NCBI RefSeq assembly: GCF_029211225.1
Contig: NZ_JARGEM010000010.1
Location: forward strand, 1 to 50,497
From: Antiquaquibacter metalliresistens
GTDB taxonomy: Bacteria > Actinomycetota > Actinomycetes > Actinomycetales > Microbacteriaceae
Reading direction: 5' to 3'
DNA length: 50,497 nt
Shown here: one piece after another, positions 28,485 to 36,734 of the stretch
Layout of the letters: every line of letters begins with the position of its first letter
Position numbering within the stretch: the stretch's first letter is position 1
Made by a program: the position numbers and the translations under genes
Notes under the pieces: generated by a model
The model's database searches: none
What the model saw: the letters and a program-made list of their open reading frames with translations, nothing else
What the model was told of the DNA's origin: nothing

Positions 28485-29099
28485 CTATTGCTCCGCCGCG
28501 AGGTGGGCGTAGAACTCGTCCTCGATCGCCTGCCTTCGCGCCACGTCCTCCTTGACGAACTGCGTGAAGTCGGCGTCCCGGTTGGGGATCACTGTCTCCA
28601 CGGGAGCGGGGCGCTCGTCCTCGCCCGGCCACACCGCCTGCCGCGTCGGGCGATCCGTGTTGAGCTTCGTGCCGCACGCGGTCACTGCGTCCCGAAGCTG
28701 CGGCATGAAGGCCCAGAAATCTCGCCACCAGCCGAACGGTGCCGAGCCGTGCTGCTTCTTGTCGTAGGCATTCAGGTAGTGCTGGCGCAGCGCCGACAGC
28801 GGCCACACCAGCTCCGGGTGCCGGTGCCAATACGGCGGCACGACGTTCACGCTCAGTCCGAACTCGTGGCGCAGCCAGTTCACGAAGGCGTTCAGCTCCA
28901 GCCACTCCACCTGCGCCTCGGCCGCGGTCAGGATGTTCCAGTTCACCGGGCGCGGCGGCTCCGGTGTGTCCTCCGCCTCGGGCTCCTGCTCCTTGGCCGG
29001 CCTCGGCGAAGTCGTTAGCGTGTCGGGCTCCGGTTCTTCGAGCGGAGGCACGTCGAAGTCGGGGTCATCGGGCGGGAACAACGTTTCCTCGATGGTCAT
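28485..29099 (-). CDS. DUF4913-like protein of conjugative elements
   Basis: 204 residues. The first 50 are acidic and proline-rich (PPDDPDFDVPPLEEPEPD); the folded part (52-185) contains WNILTAAEAQVEWLELNAFVNWLRHEFG, PPYWHRHPELVWPLSALRQHYLNAYD, GWWRDF and TRQAVWPGED. The W/H/P pattern resembles DUF4913, found in actinobacterial plasmids and integrated elements. It sits between the SSB and methylase genes on the same strand (9-nt and 20-nt gaps), so it belongs to that operon. Function unknown; a role in DNA processing is inferred from the position only. Confidence 0.7.
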   Translation of the reverse strand: MTIEETLFPPDDPDFDVPPLEEPEPDTLTTSPRPAKEQEPEAEDTPEPPRPVNWNILTAAEAQVEWLELNAFVNWLRHEFGLSVNVVPPYWHRHPELVWPLSALRQHYLNAYDKKQHGSAPFGWWRDFWAFMPQLRDAVTACGTKLNTDRPTRQAVWPGEDERPAPVETVIPNRDADFTQFVKEDVARRQAIEDEFYAHLAAEQ

Positions 29100-29108
29100 G
29101 ACTCGGCC

Positions 29109-29549
29109 TCACAGCGTCATCGGACGGGGCGACGGCTGCTGCGGGAGGGTCGGGTCGGGCGCTTCGATTGGGACGCTCTTGACTTGCTGCGAGCGCGAGC
29201 GGCCACGGTCGACGGCGTAGCTCGTGCGGGCAGCATCGGGGCCGATGTGCGTGGCGATGAACTCCTCGCCGCTGACCGTCTCACCATTCTTCTCGTAGCT
29301 GAACTTCTGGACGTGGCCGCTGGCGACGAAGTTGTCGCCGCGCGCGAACTTCTCGTAGGCGTGTTCCGCGCTGCGCCGGAACATCTTGAACGGGTAGAAC
29401 TTCGTCTCGCCCTGGGTGAACGAGCCGTCCGGGTTGCGCTCGAACTGTTCCTGACCGATCCAGGCGAACAACCGCGCCTCACCGCCCTCGTTGAAGGACA
29501 ACTGCGGGTCGCTGGCGAAGAAGCCCCACAGGGATTCTTTGGTTCGCAT
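29109..29549 (-). CDS. Single-stranded DNA-binding-like protein (OB fold)
   Basis: 146 residues from the ATG at 29549, behind AGGAG. OB-fold pattern: LWGFFASDPQLSFNEGGEARLFAWIG, F-Y-P-F-K-M-F-R, A-Y-E-K-F-A-R-G-D-N-F-V-A-S-G and FIATHIGPDAARTSY, as in the SSB-like proteins of actinobacterial conjugative elements rather than the chromosomal SSB. The C-terminal tail is proline-rich (PTLPQQPSPRP) and lacks the acidic DDDIPF tip. It heads an operon with the DUF4913-like, methylase and helicase genes and likely binds the transferred strand. Confidence 0.75.
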   Translation of the reverse strand: MRTKESLWGFFASDPQLSFNEGGEARLFAWIGQEQFERNPDGSFTQGETKFYPFKMFRRSAEHAYEKFARGDNFVASGHVQKFSYEKNGETVSGEEFIATHIGPDAARTSYAVDRGRSRSQQVKSVPIEAPDPTLPQQPSPRPMTL

Positions 29550-29693
29550 CGGGATGCTCCTAACTTCTCCTGCCGAGAATGGATTGCTACCCGATAGGTG
29601 CGCAGGCTCGACCGTCGTCGCCCCGGCTACTGTGATGACAGGGCTGAGAGGCGAGCGTCGCCTGGGCAGAGAATGCGAGAGGTAGGTCGTCCA

Positions 29694-30053
29694 TTGTCGT
29701 TCGTGAACCACTCGACCGGCGAAGAGTTCGAGGATGAAGACGAGTACCTGCGTTCGATGAAGCAGGATGACTCGTACCAGTTCTCATATGACTATGAGTA
29801 TGTTGCCGACAGATTCGGCGACGGTGATGACGACGTGAAACTGGAGAACGCGAGGCTCAACGTCGCGCTATCTTGGGACGACTCCTCGGCTCCGGGATAC
29901 GTCATCTCGTACACCGTCGATTCGCCGACTCCGATTCCAAACGACTGGACGGGCGACGCTGACCAGATCTTCAATGACTTGTGGCTTGCCGTTACCGCGG
30001 ACCTGAGTTCCCTTGGTATCGGCTCGGAGCTGCACAAAGACTGGCCGATCTAG
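29694..30053 (+). CDS. Very acidic hypothetical protein
   Basis: 119 residues from a TTG at 29694 (MSFVNHSTGEEFEDEDEY); GAGAGG lies about 10 nt upstream. 27 Asp/Glu face only 6 Lys/Arg, so the net charge is about -21. Acidic runs are GEEFEDEDEY and FGDGDDDVKLE; the middle contains YVISYTVDSP and NDLWLAVTADLSSLG. It is transcribed against the flanking transfer genes, between the SSB and coupling-protein operons. I recognise no family. Small acidic proteins near the leading operon of mobile elements can be DNA mimics that block restriction enzymes; that is a hypothesis here. Confidence 0.6.
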   Translation: MSFVNHSTGEEFEDEDEYLRSMKQDDSYQFSYDYEYVADRFGDGDDDVKLENARLNVALSWDDSSAPGYVISYTVDSPTPIPNDWTGDADQIFNDLWLAVTADLSSLGIGSELHKDWPI

Positions 30054-30094
30054 CGTCCGCGGTGGGTGCCGATCTGGCGGTCACGCGAACTTGG

Positions 30095-31906
30095 TCAGTC
30101 GCCGACGACAGTTGCCTCACCTATCCCAGCGGTGCCCGGCTGCATGAGCGCCTCGACCTCGGCGCGCTGAGCGAGCAGCGTCTCGGCATCCGGCCGATGG
30201 AGCCAGTAACGCATGGTCGTGATGATCGGCGGCGCGGAGCGCAGCAACACGAGTGAGGTGCCCTGGGGCAGGGTGCGGATGTCTTCGACCTTCATGATCG
30301 CGACGCGGCGGATCGAGCGTTGATTCGAGCGCGAGCCGCGCTCCCCGATGGTCACGGAGTCAGTCGTCTCGTCGCGTTCGCCGATCAGTGTGGAGATGTC
30401 CTGGAGGTGCCGTGTGTCCGTCCCGCCGCCGAGCACGATCTTGGTGATGCTCGCATCCCACATCGCGGTCGCGGCGTCGTCGCCCCAACGACCTCGCGCC
30501 TGGGCGAGTGACTGGAACACGGGCATCATCGTGAGCCCGGTGCCGCCGCCCTCCGCCATGAGGACCGGAAGCGAAGGCAGAGGCGCGAGGTTCCCGATCT
30601 CGTCGAGCGCGAGCAGCACAGGCGGATCGAGCCGCGCGCCCGGCGAGCGCGCGGCGATGCGCCGGGCCGTCTCTACGAGGTCTTCGATGAACGCCGCGAC
30701 GAGCGACGAGGACGCCCCGGCTCCGGCTCCTGTCGCCAGCAGGTAAAGCGTGCCGGAGTCGCGCAGGAACGCCTCGGGGTCGAACTGCTCGTCCTCGCTG
30801 GGACTGACCGCTTCCAGCACCCGCGGGTCGGCGAGGGAGGCGAGAGAGAGCGAGACGCCCTGCCAGATGGAGTCTCGCGTGCGCGGGTCGGATTGCAGCA
30901 TCCCGTCGAGTGACTCGGCCCATCCGGTCGCGGCCTGGGGGTGCGAGGCGAGAATGGAGACGGCATCCGCCGCAGCCGCGGGGTCGAGCGTCCAGCGGAA
31001 CAGCTCGGCGGGTTGCCGGTGGTCGAGGGCGGCGGCGTGTAGAAGCGCCTGAAGCGCCGTGCGCGTCTTGCCTTCCCAGAATCCGCCGTTCTCGACGGAG
31101 GGACCGGAGAGCCCGGTTCCCGCGGCGAGACCTGTGCCGCGGATCATCGCCGTCAAGGGCACCTCGCACCCGCGGATCGGCGACCATCGCAGACCAGCGG
31201 GGACACCCTCGGCGAGATGCTGGGGATCGAACACGGAGACCGGGCCGCCGCGCGCCTGGCGAGCACGGAGCGTCGCCGTGAGGTTGTCCGGCCGGGTCGA
31301 GGTCGTGATGACCGCACCGGGCGCGTCCAGGATGGTGTTAATGACGATGTTCGCGCCCTTCCCGGATCTCGGCGGGCCGATGAGCAGGATCGAGTCCTCG
31401 ACGGATGTCCACACGCGCTTGCCGCGCGAGGTGCCAAGGAGGTAGCCGACCTCCTCGGGCTTTGGGTCGGTGAGCGAGGGGCGCAGCGTCTTCGCGCGAC
31501 GCAGAAGGTCGCGTTCGGATGCGGCGCGCTGCACGTCGCGCGCATCAGCGATTCCCTCGATCCGGTTCGGGTCGGCCTTGGTCCGCTTGCCCAGCTCGCG
31601 CACCCATCGCCAGATGAACCACACCGCGGTGCCGATGGCGGCGAGCAGGAGTGCAGCGGTGATCCAGTAGGCGGCGGGGCTGAGCGACGCGGAGCCGAGT
31701 GCCGAGCCGGGGTCGTCGGCATGGAAGACCACTCCGACTCCCGCTTCGAGACCCGCCGCGGGCTGGGGCGCGCCCGTGACGAACGCAGCGACGCTCCCGG
31801 CGAAGCGGAGCGCACCGGCTAGCAGCATCGCACCGATGAGCGCGCCGAGGGCGAGGTTCGTCAGTTCGTCGCCGAACGCCCCAGTTCGAGGTGACGAGCT
31901 GGTCAT
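30095..31906 (-). CDS. Type IV coupling protein (TraG/TraD/VirD4-like ATPase)
   Basis: 603 residues. Two N-terminal membrane segments (about 17-45 and 80-100), Walker A GPPRSGKG (177-184), and Walker B LLALDEIGNL with D435-E436, followed by the family motif LPVLMAEGGGTGLTMMPVFQSLAQARGRWG and KIVLGGGTD. It couples the processed DNA to the secretion channel at the inner membrane. The ATG overlaps the stop of the upstream gene (ATGA). It is separated from the rest of the transfer operon by the metal-resistance insert. Confidence 0.93.
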   Translation of the reverse strand: MTSSSPRTGAFGDELTNLALGALIGAMLLAGALRFAGSVAAFVTGAPQPAAGLEAGVGVVFHADDPGSALGSASLSPAAYWITAALLLAAIGTAVWFIWRWVRELGKRTKADPNRIEGIADARDVQRAASERDLLRRAKTLRPSLTDPKPEEVGYLLGTSRGKRVWTSVEDSILLIGPPRSGKGANIVINTILDAPGAVITTSTRPDNLTATLRARQARGGPVSVFDPQHLAEGVPAGLRWSPIRGCEVPLTAMIRGTGLAAGTGLSGPSVENGGFWEGKTRTALQALLHAAALDHRQPAELFRWTLDPAAAADAVSILASHPQAATGWAESLDGMLQSDPRTRDSIWQGVSLSLASLADPRVLEAVSPSEDEQFDPEAFLRDSGTLYLLATGAGAGASSSLVAAFIEDLVETARRIAARSPGARLDPPVLLALDEIGNLAPLPSLPVLMAEGGGTGLTMMPVFQSLAQARGRWGDDAATAMWDASITKIVLGGGTDTRHLQDISTLIGERDETTDSVTIGERGSRSNQRSIRRVAIMKVEDIRTLPQGTSLVLLRSAPPIITTMRYWLHRPDAETLLAQRAEVEALMQPGTAGIGEATVVGD

Positions 31907-32490
31907 GCCGGGTGTCCGACGGTGCAGGTGCCCGAGACGCGGCCGAGCAGGATGACCTCGTGCGTGGGACTCAGATCGAGCAGACTCGGCTCGACGATCG
32001 CCCGTGCTGTGCCCTCGCTGTCAGCCCCGGTGTGCCGGACGATGACGGCGACCGCGACCTCCTCACCAGGCACGTAGCCCTCGCCGTTCTGGCATGGGAG
32101 AGGGTGCGCTGGTTCGGTTGTATCTGGCGCAGGGCTAGTCTGGTCGACCGGGGCCGGCGACTCGGGAAGGGATGAGCTGAGGAATGTGGGATGAAGCGGA
32201 GCCGTCACGATGTCCGTGTAGACCCTCCCGTCGAGTTCGTGCACCACGATGCGCACGGGCGAGTGGCGCTGTTCGACGACCTCGCTGATGATCTGCGCGA
32301 AGGAGTGCCGCTGCCACGGCGGGGCGAACGTCGGCGGACCGAACGGCTTCCCGTTGACCACGACGCGCAGCGTCGCGTCCGCCTGCACGGTCATCGTCAC
32401 GACCGGCAGCACGGGCGGCACGTTCGCAGAGACCTCCTGTTCTGCGCTCTCTTGGCGTGCGAGGCGTCGCCGGGCAAGTGTGATGGCCAT
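31903..32490 (-). CDS. Hypothetical protein paired with the coupling protein
   Basis: 195 residues from the ATG at 32490 (MAITLARRRLARQESAEQE); a TTG 5 codons upstream is possible. The N-terminal helix is basic, the middle (45-110) reads as beta-rich (VVTMTVQADATLRVVVNGKPFG), then follows a Pro/Ser/Thr-rich linker and a C-terminal domain with VAVAVIVRHTG, ending CTVGHPA. No known motif. Its stop overlaps the T4CP start, so the two products probably act together. Confidence 0.6.
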   Translation of the reverse strand: MAITLARRRLARQESAEQEVSANVPPVLPVVTMTVQADATLRVVVNGKPFGPPTFAPPWQRHSFAQIISEVVEQRHSPVRIVVHELDGRVYTDIVTAPLHPTFLSSSLPESPAPVDQTSPAPDTTEPAHPLPCQNGEGYVPGEEVAVAVIVRHTGADSEGTARAIVEPSLLDLSPTHEVILLGRVSGTCTVGHPA

Positions 32491-32505
32491 CTCACGCTGT
32501 CCCAA

Positions 32506-32684
32506 CTGTCGTGAGTTCGCGCGAGTGGTCTCGTCGGGGATGGCTCATGCACACTAGGTGCGCCCGGTGTGCTGGCGCGTTGACGAATCTCAGCGAATCC
32601 TCGGAATCGTGCCAGTTGGTTCAGGAATATCGGCGTTCATTCACCGCTCCTGAACTCGCACCATTCAGGCACGCCCGCACCCGG
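32506..32684. other. Gap between the metal module and the coupling-protein operon
   Basis: No credible gene seen in these 179 bp: short frames on both strands have no ribosome binding site and mixed base use. It is the likely left edge of the inserted metal-resistance module; no obvious terminal repeat found. Confidence 0.5.
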
Positions 32685-32993
32685 CTACCCGACGTTTAGC
32701 GCTGCGATCTGTTCCGGCGTGCCAGTGACGATGAGTCGAAGGTGGGCGTGGGTCTCGTCGATACTCCAGTCGACGAAGGCGCAGCAGGTGCTGTCAGCCG
32801 CGACGAGCTCTCGGAGCCGTCGGGTGGAGTCGTCGACCTTGGCGTAGTGGATGGTCAGGCGAGCGTCGGTGCGCTCGGTCTCGAGCGCGTAGTCCTCGTC
32901 GAACGCTCGCCACTTCTCCACCTGCGCTTTGCCGGCAGCCGGGGCGAGGGTGCAGGCGATCGGTGGGCCGTTCAGCGGGCCGACGTGCGTCAT
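32685..32993 (-). CDS. Small Cys-containing protein of metal-resistance clusters
   Basis: 102 residues from the ATG at 32993, which overlaps the transporter stop (ATGA). It starts with ACTLAPAAGKAQVEKWRAF, and has AADSTCCAFVDWSI followed by AHLRLIVTG near the C terminus. The pattern C-T-L ... (E/D)xxCCAF is common in short proteins, or C-terminal domains, found next to merR/merA and other heavy-metal genes in actinobacteria, where it may bind metal through the cysteines. Function not established. It is the last gene of the cmtR-transporter operon. Confidence 0.7.
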   Translation of the reverse strand: MTHVGPLNGPPIACTLAPAAGKAQVEKWRAFDEDYALETERTDARLTIHYAKVDDSTRRLRELVAADSTCCAFVDWSIDETHAHLRLIVTGTPEQIAALNVG

Positions 32994-33649
32994 GGGGTGA
33001 CCTCCTCGTGGTCGAGGTCTTCGAGGACTTCCAAGGGGGATTCGATGTCGCCGCGCCATGCTTCGATGCCTTCCCGGATCGCGAGGACCGCGACGACGAG
33101 CGCGGCGACGGAGTCCGCCCACGCCCACTCGAACAAGCTGTTCAGCAGCAGGCCGATGAGGACGGTGCCGGAGAGGTAGATGCACAGCAGGAGCTGCTTG
33201 GCGTCGGCCTGCACGCTCTTGGAGCCGAGCTCGCGGCCGGTGCGGAACTCGAACCAGGCCAGGCCGGGCATCACGATCAGGCTCGCGACCGCGATGCCGA
33301 TGCCGACCGGGCTGTGCTCCGGCTCGCGGACCCCGGTGAAGGCGAGGATAGCGTCGACGGTGATGTAGGCGGCGAGGGCGAAGAACGCGACCCCGATGAT
33401 CCGGACGGTGGCCTTCTCCCACAGCTCGGGATCCTTGCGGGTGAACTGCCAGGCGATCGCGGCAGCGGAGGCGACCTCGATCACCGAGTCCAGCCCGAAC
33501 CCGATCAGCGCGGCCGAGGAGGCGAGCGCGCCGGCGGAGAGGGCGATGATCGCCTCGATGACGTTCCAGGTGATCGTGAAGAAGACGATGAACTTCACCC
33601 GACCGTGCAGCCGGGCGCGGCGCTCGTCGGTCAGCGTCGCTGCGCTCAT
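32990..33649 (-). CDS. Cation diffusion facilitator-like membrane transporter
   Basis: 219 residues from the ATG at 33649, with about six membrane helices and no C-terminal cytosolic domain. CDF-like features are FFTITWNVIEA in helix 1, AALIGFGLDSVIEVASA in helix 2 and SVQADAKQLLLCIYLSG in helix 5. The metal-binding HxxxD pairs of Zn transporters are not conserved: helix 2 keeps the D but lacks the H, and helix 5 has DAKQLLLC. Such changes, with a Cys in helix 5, may suit a soft metal. Start and stop overlap both neighbours (ATGA), giving a tight cmtR-transporter-Cys protein operon. Confidence 0.8.
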   Translation of the reverse strand: MSAATLTDERRARLHGRVKFIVFFTITWNVIEAIIALSAGALASSAALIGFGLDSVIEVASAAAIAWQFTRKDPELWEKATVRIIGVAFFALAAYITVDAILAFTGVREPEHSPVGIGIAVASLIVMPGLAWFEFRTGRELGSKSVQADAKQLLLCIYLSGTVLIGLLLNSLFEWAWADSVAALVVAVLAIREGIEAWRGDIESPLEVLEDLDHEEVTP

Positions 33650-34008
33650 CCGGCGGTGGCCTCGGTGTCGCAGCAGCCGAGGACTGTGCAGCCCGGGTCC
33701 AGGCACGGCGCGCTCTCGTCGACGGCGAGCGTGACATCGACCAGGGCGGTCAGGGCCGCGGTCAGGTGCGGGTCGGCGATTTCATACCGGGTCTGCCGGC
33801 CCTCGGGCTCAGCGACGACGATCCCGCAGCCGCGCAGACAGGCCAGGTGGTTCGAGACGTTGGTGCGGGTCAGGTCCAGGTCGCGAGCGAGCTTCGCCGG
33901 GTAACCGGGCTGCTCCAGCAGCGACAGCAGGATGCGGGAGCGGGTCGGGTCGGCCATGGCCCGGCCGAGCCGGTTCATCACGTCCACCCGCGAAGCAAGA
34001 GTCAGCAT
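33646..34008 (-). CDS. cmtR: CmtR-like ArsR-family Cd/Pb sensor repressor
   Basis: 120 residues. ArsR/SmtB winged helix: LGRAMADPTRSRILLSLLE, DLDLTRTNVSNHLACLRGCGIV (recognition helix) and EGRQTRYEIAD. The metal ligands of mycobacterial CmtR are at the same numbers: C57 and C61 in CLRGCG and C102 in the tail (PCLDPGC), with more cysteines after it (C107, C112, C113). CmtR releases DNA on binding Cd2+ or Pb2+; Hg2+ could also fit. It starts behind its own leaderless promoter, 96 bp after merB. Confidence 0.9.
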   Translation of the reverse strand: MLTLASRVDVMNRLGRAMADPTRSRILLSLLEQPGYPAKLARDLDLTRTNVSNHLACLRGCGIVVAEPEGRQTRYEIADPHLTAALTALVDVTLAVDESAPCLDPGCTVLGCCDTEATAG

Positions 34009-34014
34009 GGAGTG

Positions 34015-34043
34015 ACTATACAGCGAACGGTGACCTATTGGAA
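34015..34043 (-). promoter_or_regulatory. Promoter of the cmtR-transporter operon
   Basis: On the minus strand TTCCAA, 17 bp, TATAGT (34020-34015), then 6 nt to the cmtR ATG at 34008: a leaderless start. The A/T-rich stretch GTATAGTCAC over the -10 is where a CmtR-type repressor would bind. Confidence 0.5.
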
Positions 34044-34104
34044 GGCTGGGAGGGTGAGGGACCAGCGCGCCACACGGCAGACATCGCGAACGCGCCCACC
34101 GCGA

Positions 34105-34767
34105 TCAGCAGCAGACGGCGCCATTCAGCCCGGATCGGTCAGGGGACACGGTGGCGGGGTCGAGGTGCATCGACTCGACGAGTGCGGTGGCGAGTTCGAA
34201 AGCTGCGGCAACGGGGATGGTGGTGGCCTCGGGGTGGCGTTCGAGCCATGGTGCGGCTTCGTCGGGTGAGGCGAAGTAGTGGACCTGGTTGCAGAACGCG
34301 GAGCGGATCTGGCTGAGGTCTTCCGGGTTGACGAGCGAGACGACCGCGGTGCGCGGTTCGACGCTGGTGACGCCGGTGGCGTCGACGCTGATCCGAACCG
34401 GCGTGCTGCCCTCGCGTTGTGAGGATTCGATCCGACCGGGTCGGTCGAGCAGCTGCGGGAAGATTAGGGTGTCCAGCGCGCACCAGGTGTAGAGCTGCTC
34501 CCCGCCGATTTCGAAGTGGTGGCGGGTCGGGCGAAGGGTCAGACCTTGACCGATGATCTGGCCTTCGTCGTCGTATTCGGTGTCGGGAACCGCGGCGAGC
34601 GCGGCCTGCACTTCGTCGGCGGTCCGCCCCGTGGCGGTCGCCAGATCGGCGATGGTGACAGGTTCGCCTTCGGCGAGGAGCTTCAGAAGGGGGAGCCAGA
34701 GCCAGATTTCCAGCCCGGTCTCAGCAGTGGCGAGGCGGTCGGTGATCGCGGCGGGTTCGTTGGTCAT
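34105..34767 (-). CDS. merB: MerB, alkylmercury (organomercurial) lyase
   Basis: 220 residues. Catalytic residues fall on the classical numbering: C96 and D99 in TWCALDTLIFP and C159 in SAFCNQVHYF; the N-terminal winged-helix-like region (TIADLATATGRTADEVQAAL) is also typical. It cleaves the carbon-mercury bond of organomercurials and hands Hg2+ to MerA. It lies 34 bp after merA on the same strand. The C-terminal GAVCC adds two more cysteines. Confidence 0.95.
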   Translation of the reverse strand: MTNEPAAITDRLATAETGLEIWLWLPLLKLLAEGEPVTIADLATATGRTADEVQAALAAVPDTEYDDEGQIIGQGLTLRPTRHHFEIGGEQLYTWCALDTLIFPQLLDRPGRIESSQREGSTPVRISVDATGVTSVEPRTAVVSLVNPEDLSQIRSAFCNQVHYFASPDEAAPWLERHPEATTIPVAAAFELATALVESMHLDPATVSPDRSGLNGAVCC

Positions 34768-34801
34768 TCTCTTTTCCTTTCAGATGGATCTGGTGATGCG
34801 C

Positions 34802-36238
34802 TCAGAAGGCGCAGCAGGAGAGTTTGGAGACGTCGGCGGTGAAGGCTTGGCAGGCGATTTTGATGCCCTCGGCCATCGTCAGGTAAGGGCTCCACAGGTG
34901 GGCGACTTGGTCGGTGGTCATGGCCGCTTCGAGGATGTACACACCGGCTGCGGCGAGGTCGCCGGCGTCGGCGGCGACGGCTGTGATTCCGAGGATCTGG
35001 CCGGTGTCGGCGTTCTGCACGACCTTGATCACACCGCGCAGGTCGCGGTTGACGATGGCCCGGGAAACGTAGGCCAGGGGCAGTACCCGGCACTGGCAGC
35101 GGATACCGGCAGCGACCACTTGCTGCTCGGTCATCCCGACGGCGGCGAGAGCGGGACTGGTGAAGGTGACCCGCGGCAGGTGCCGGTAGTCGACCTCCCG
35201 GTTGGTGCCGGTGAAGGCGTTCTCCGCGACCAGGGACCCGTTAGAGGCGGCGACGTAGACGAACTGCGGATGCCCGGTGACATCGCCGGCCGCCCAGATC
35301 CGCGGGTTGGATGTCGCGAGCCGACCGTCGACCATGACCTCGCCCGAAGGGCCGGTCTGGATCCCGAGCGCTGCGAGGTTCAGTCCTTCGGTCACCGCCT
35401 GCCGACCCGTGGCGATCAGGATCCGGCTGGCACGGAACTCTTCTGCTCCACCGGATACGGTGGCCGTCGCGATGATGTCGCCGGTGTTCTTGTCGGTGCG
35501 GACCGTGTCGAGGTTCGCGCGGCGGACCACCCGGATGCCCTCGTCGGCGAAGATCCCCATCATGGCCTTGGACGCCTCGGGTTCCTCGCGGGACGCCAGC
35601 CGGGATCGGACCAGCATGGTGACCCGGGAACCCAGCCGGGCGAACAACTGCGCTTGCTCCATCGCCACGTAGCCGCCGCCGAGCACCAGCAACGACTCGG
35701 GAACCGCCTCCAACTCCATCGCTGAAGTTGAGGTCAGGTAGTCGACACCGGCCAACCCGTCGACCGCCGGGATGGTTGGGGTGGAGCCGGTGGCGATCAA
35801 GTAGTGCGCTGCACCGACCGTGCTCCGCGTCCCGTCCGCTGCGGTGATCTCCAACCTCGGGTCCGCCGTGGTACCGGCGAATGCGGCCGTTCCGGCTCGC
35901 AGGTCCCAACCGTAGGAGGCGATCAGATCCTCGTACTTCTCCGCACGCATGCCCTCGACCAGGGCGCGTTTGCCCTCGATCAGCGCGGGCATGTCCACCC
36001 GCCCGGTCGATGCGGAGATGCCCGGGAACCGTCCAGAATTTAGGGCAACGTGCCGGGCGTCGGCCGCCGCCAGCAGCGCTTTGGACGGCACACAGCCGGT
36101 GTTCACGCAGGTGCCGCCGATGACGCCTCGCTCGACCATCACCACCCGCTTGCCCAACTGGCTGGCCCGGATCGCCGCAGCGAACGAGCCGGCACCGGAA
36201 CCGATGACGGCCAGGTCGAAGGAGGTCGGATCTTCCAT
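34802..36238 (-). CDS. merA: MerA, mercuric reductase
   Basis: 478 residues from the ATG at 36238; a start at 36253 would lie within the promoter. N-terminal FAD site VIGSGAGSFAAAIRA, redox pair GGTCVNTGCVPSK (C44, C49), NADPH site VLGGGYVAMEQAQLFARLG, AAGDVTG, and the C-terminal Hg-binding pair SCCAF (C475, C476). The N-terminal metallochaperone domain (NmerA) is absent, as is usual in the shorter actinobacterial form. It reduces Hg2+ to volatile Hg0 with NADPH in the cytosol. Confidence 0.96.
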   Translation of the reverse strand: MEDPTSFDLAVIGSGAGSFAAAIRASQLGKRVVMVERGVIGGTCVNTGCVPSKALLAAADARHVALNSGRFPGISASTGRVDMPALIEGKRALVEGMRAEKYEDLIASYGWDLRAGTAAFAGTTADPRLEITAADGTRSTVGAAHYLIATGSTPTIPAVDGLAGVDYLTSTSAMELEAVPESLLVLGGGYVAMEQAQLFARLGSRVTMLVRSRLASREEPEASKAMMGIFADEGIRVVRRANLDTVRTDKNTGDIIATATVSGGAEEFRASRILIATGRQAVTEGLNLAALGIQTGPSGEVMVDGRLATSNPRIWAAGDVTGHPQFVYVAASNGSLVAENAFTGTNREVDYRHLPRVTFTSPALAAVGMTEQQVVAAGIRCQCRVLPLAYVSRAIVNRDLRGVIKVVQNADTGQILGITAVAADAGDLAAAGVYILEAAMTTDQVAHLWSPYLTMAEGIKIACQAFTADVSKLSCCAF

Positions 36239-36245
36239 GGCCTCA

Positions 36246-36276
36246 GCCTGCACCTTCCACTACGCTGGAAGGTCAA
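36246..36276 (-). promoter_or_regulatory. MerR-controlled merA promoter with palindromic operator
   Basis: ACCTTCCA (36252-36259) and TGGAAGGT (36266-36273) are a perfect 8-bp inverted repeat with a 6-bp centre. On the minus strand -35 TTGACC (36276-36271) and a CAGGCT/GCAGGC -10 lie 19-20 bp apart with the palindrome between them, the elongated spacer that MerR-family activators untwist. The predicted start is at the merA ATG. Confidence 0.75.
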
Positions 36277-36313
36277 GGGATGCCGGAGGCTACCCCGGCG
36301 ACGGAGGTGTACC

Positions 36314-36703
36314 GTGCTGATCGGTGAGGCGGCCACAGCGGCCGGGATGACGAGCAAGACCCTGCGGTTCTACGAAGACCGTGGGCTGCTCCCAGTCCCC
36401 AGCCGTGCGGGGAATGGGTACCGCGACTACAGCGCTGACATCGTGCCGCGGCTCGATTTCATCCGGCGCGGTCGGGCCACGGGCCTGACGCTGTCCCAGA
36501 TTGGCGACATCCTGAAGGTGCGCGACGCCGGCGCCGCACCGTGCACCCACGTCCGCGACATCCTGAACAAGCAGTTGACCGACATCGACCAGAAGATCGC
36601 CGAACTCACGGCCCTCCGTGCCACGGTCGCCGAAGTCCGCGATACCACCGAAACCGGCGACCCGGCCAGGTGCACCGCACAGGACATCTGCAGCTACATC
36701 TGA
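36314..36703 (+). CDS. merR: MerR-family heavy-metal-responsive regulator
   Basis: 129 residues from the GTG at 36314, behind GGAGG. Helix-turn-helix LIGEAATAAGMTSKTLRFYEDRGLLP, then RAGNGYRDY (wing), a dimerisation helix, and three cysteines matching Hg/metal ligands: C77 (PCTHVRD), C120 (RCTAQ) and C126 (ICSYI). Divergent from merA across the palindrome, so it should both repress and activate it. The spacing of cysteines suits Hg2+ or another soft metal. Confidence 0.88.
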   Translation: MLIGEAATAAGMTSKTLRFYEDRGLLPVPSRAGNGYRDYSADIVPRLDFIRRGRATGLTLSQIGDILKVRDAGAAPCTHVRDILNKQLTDIDQKIAELTALRATVAEVRDTTETGDPARCTAQDICSYI

Positions 36704-36734
36704 GGCACCGTATCCGAGGGCAACCAGGCTAAGT

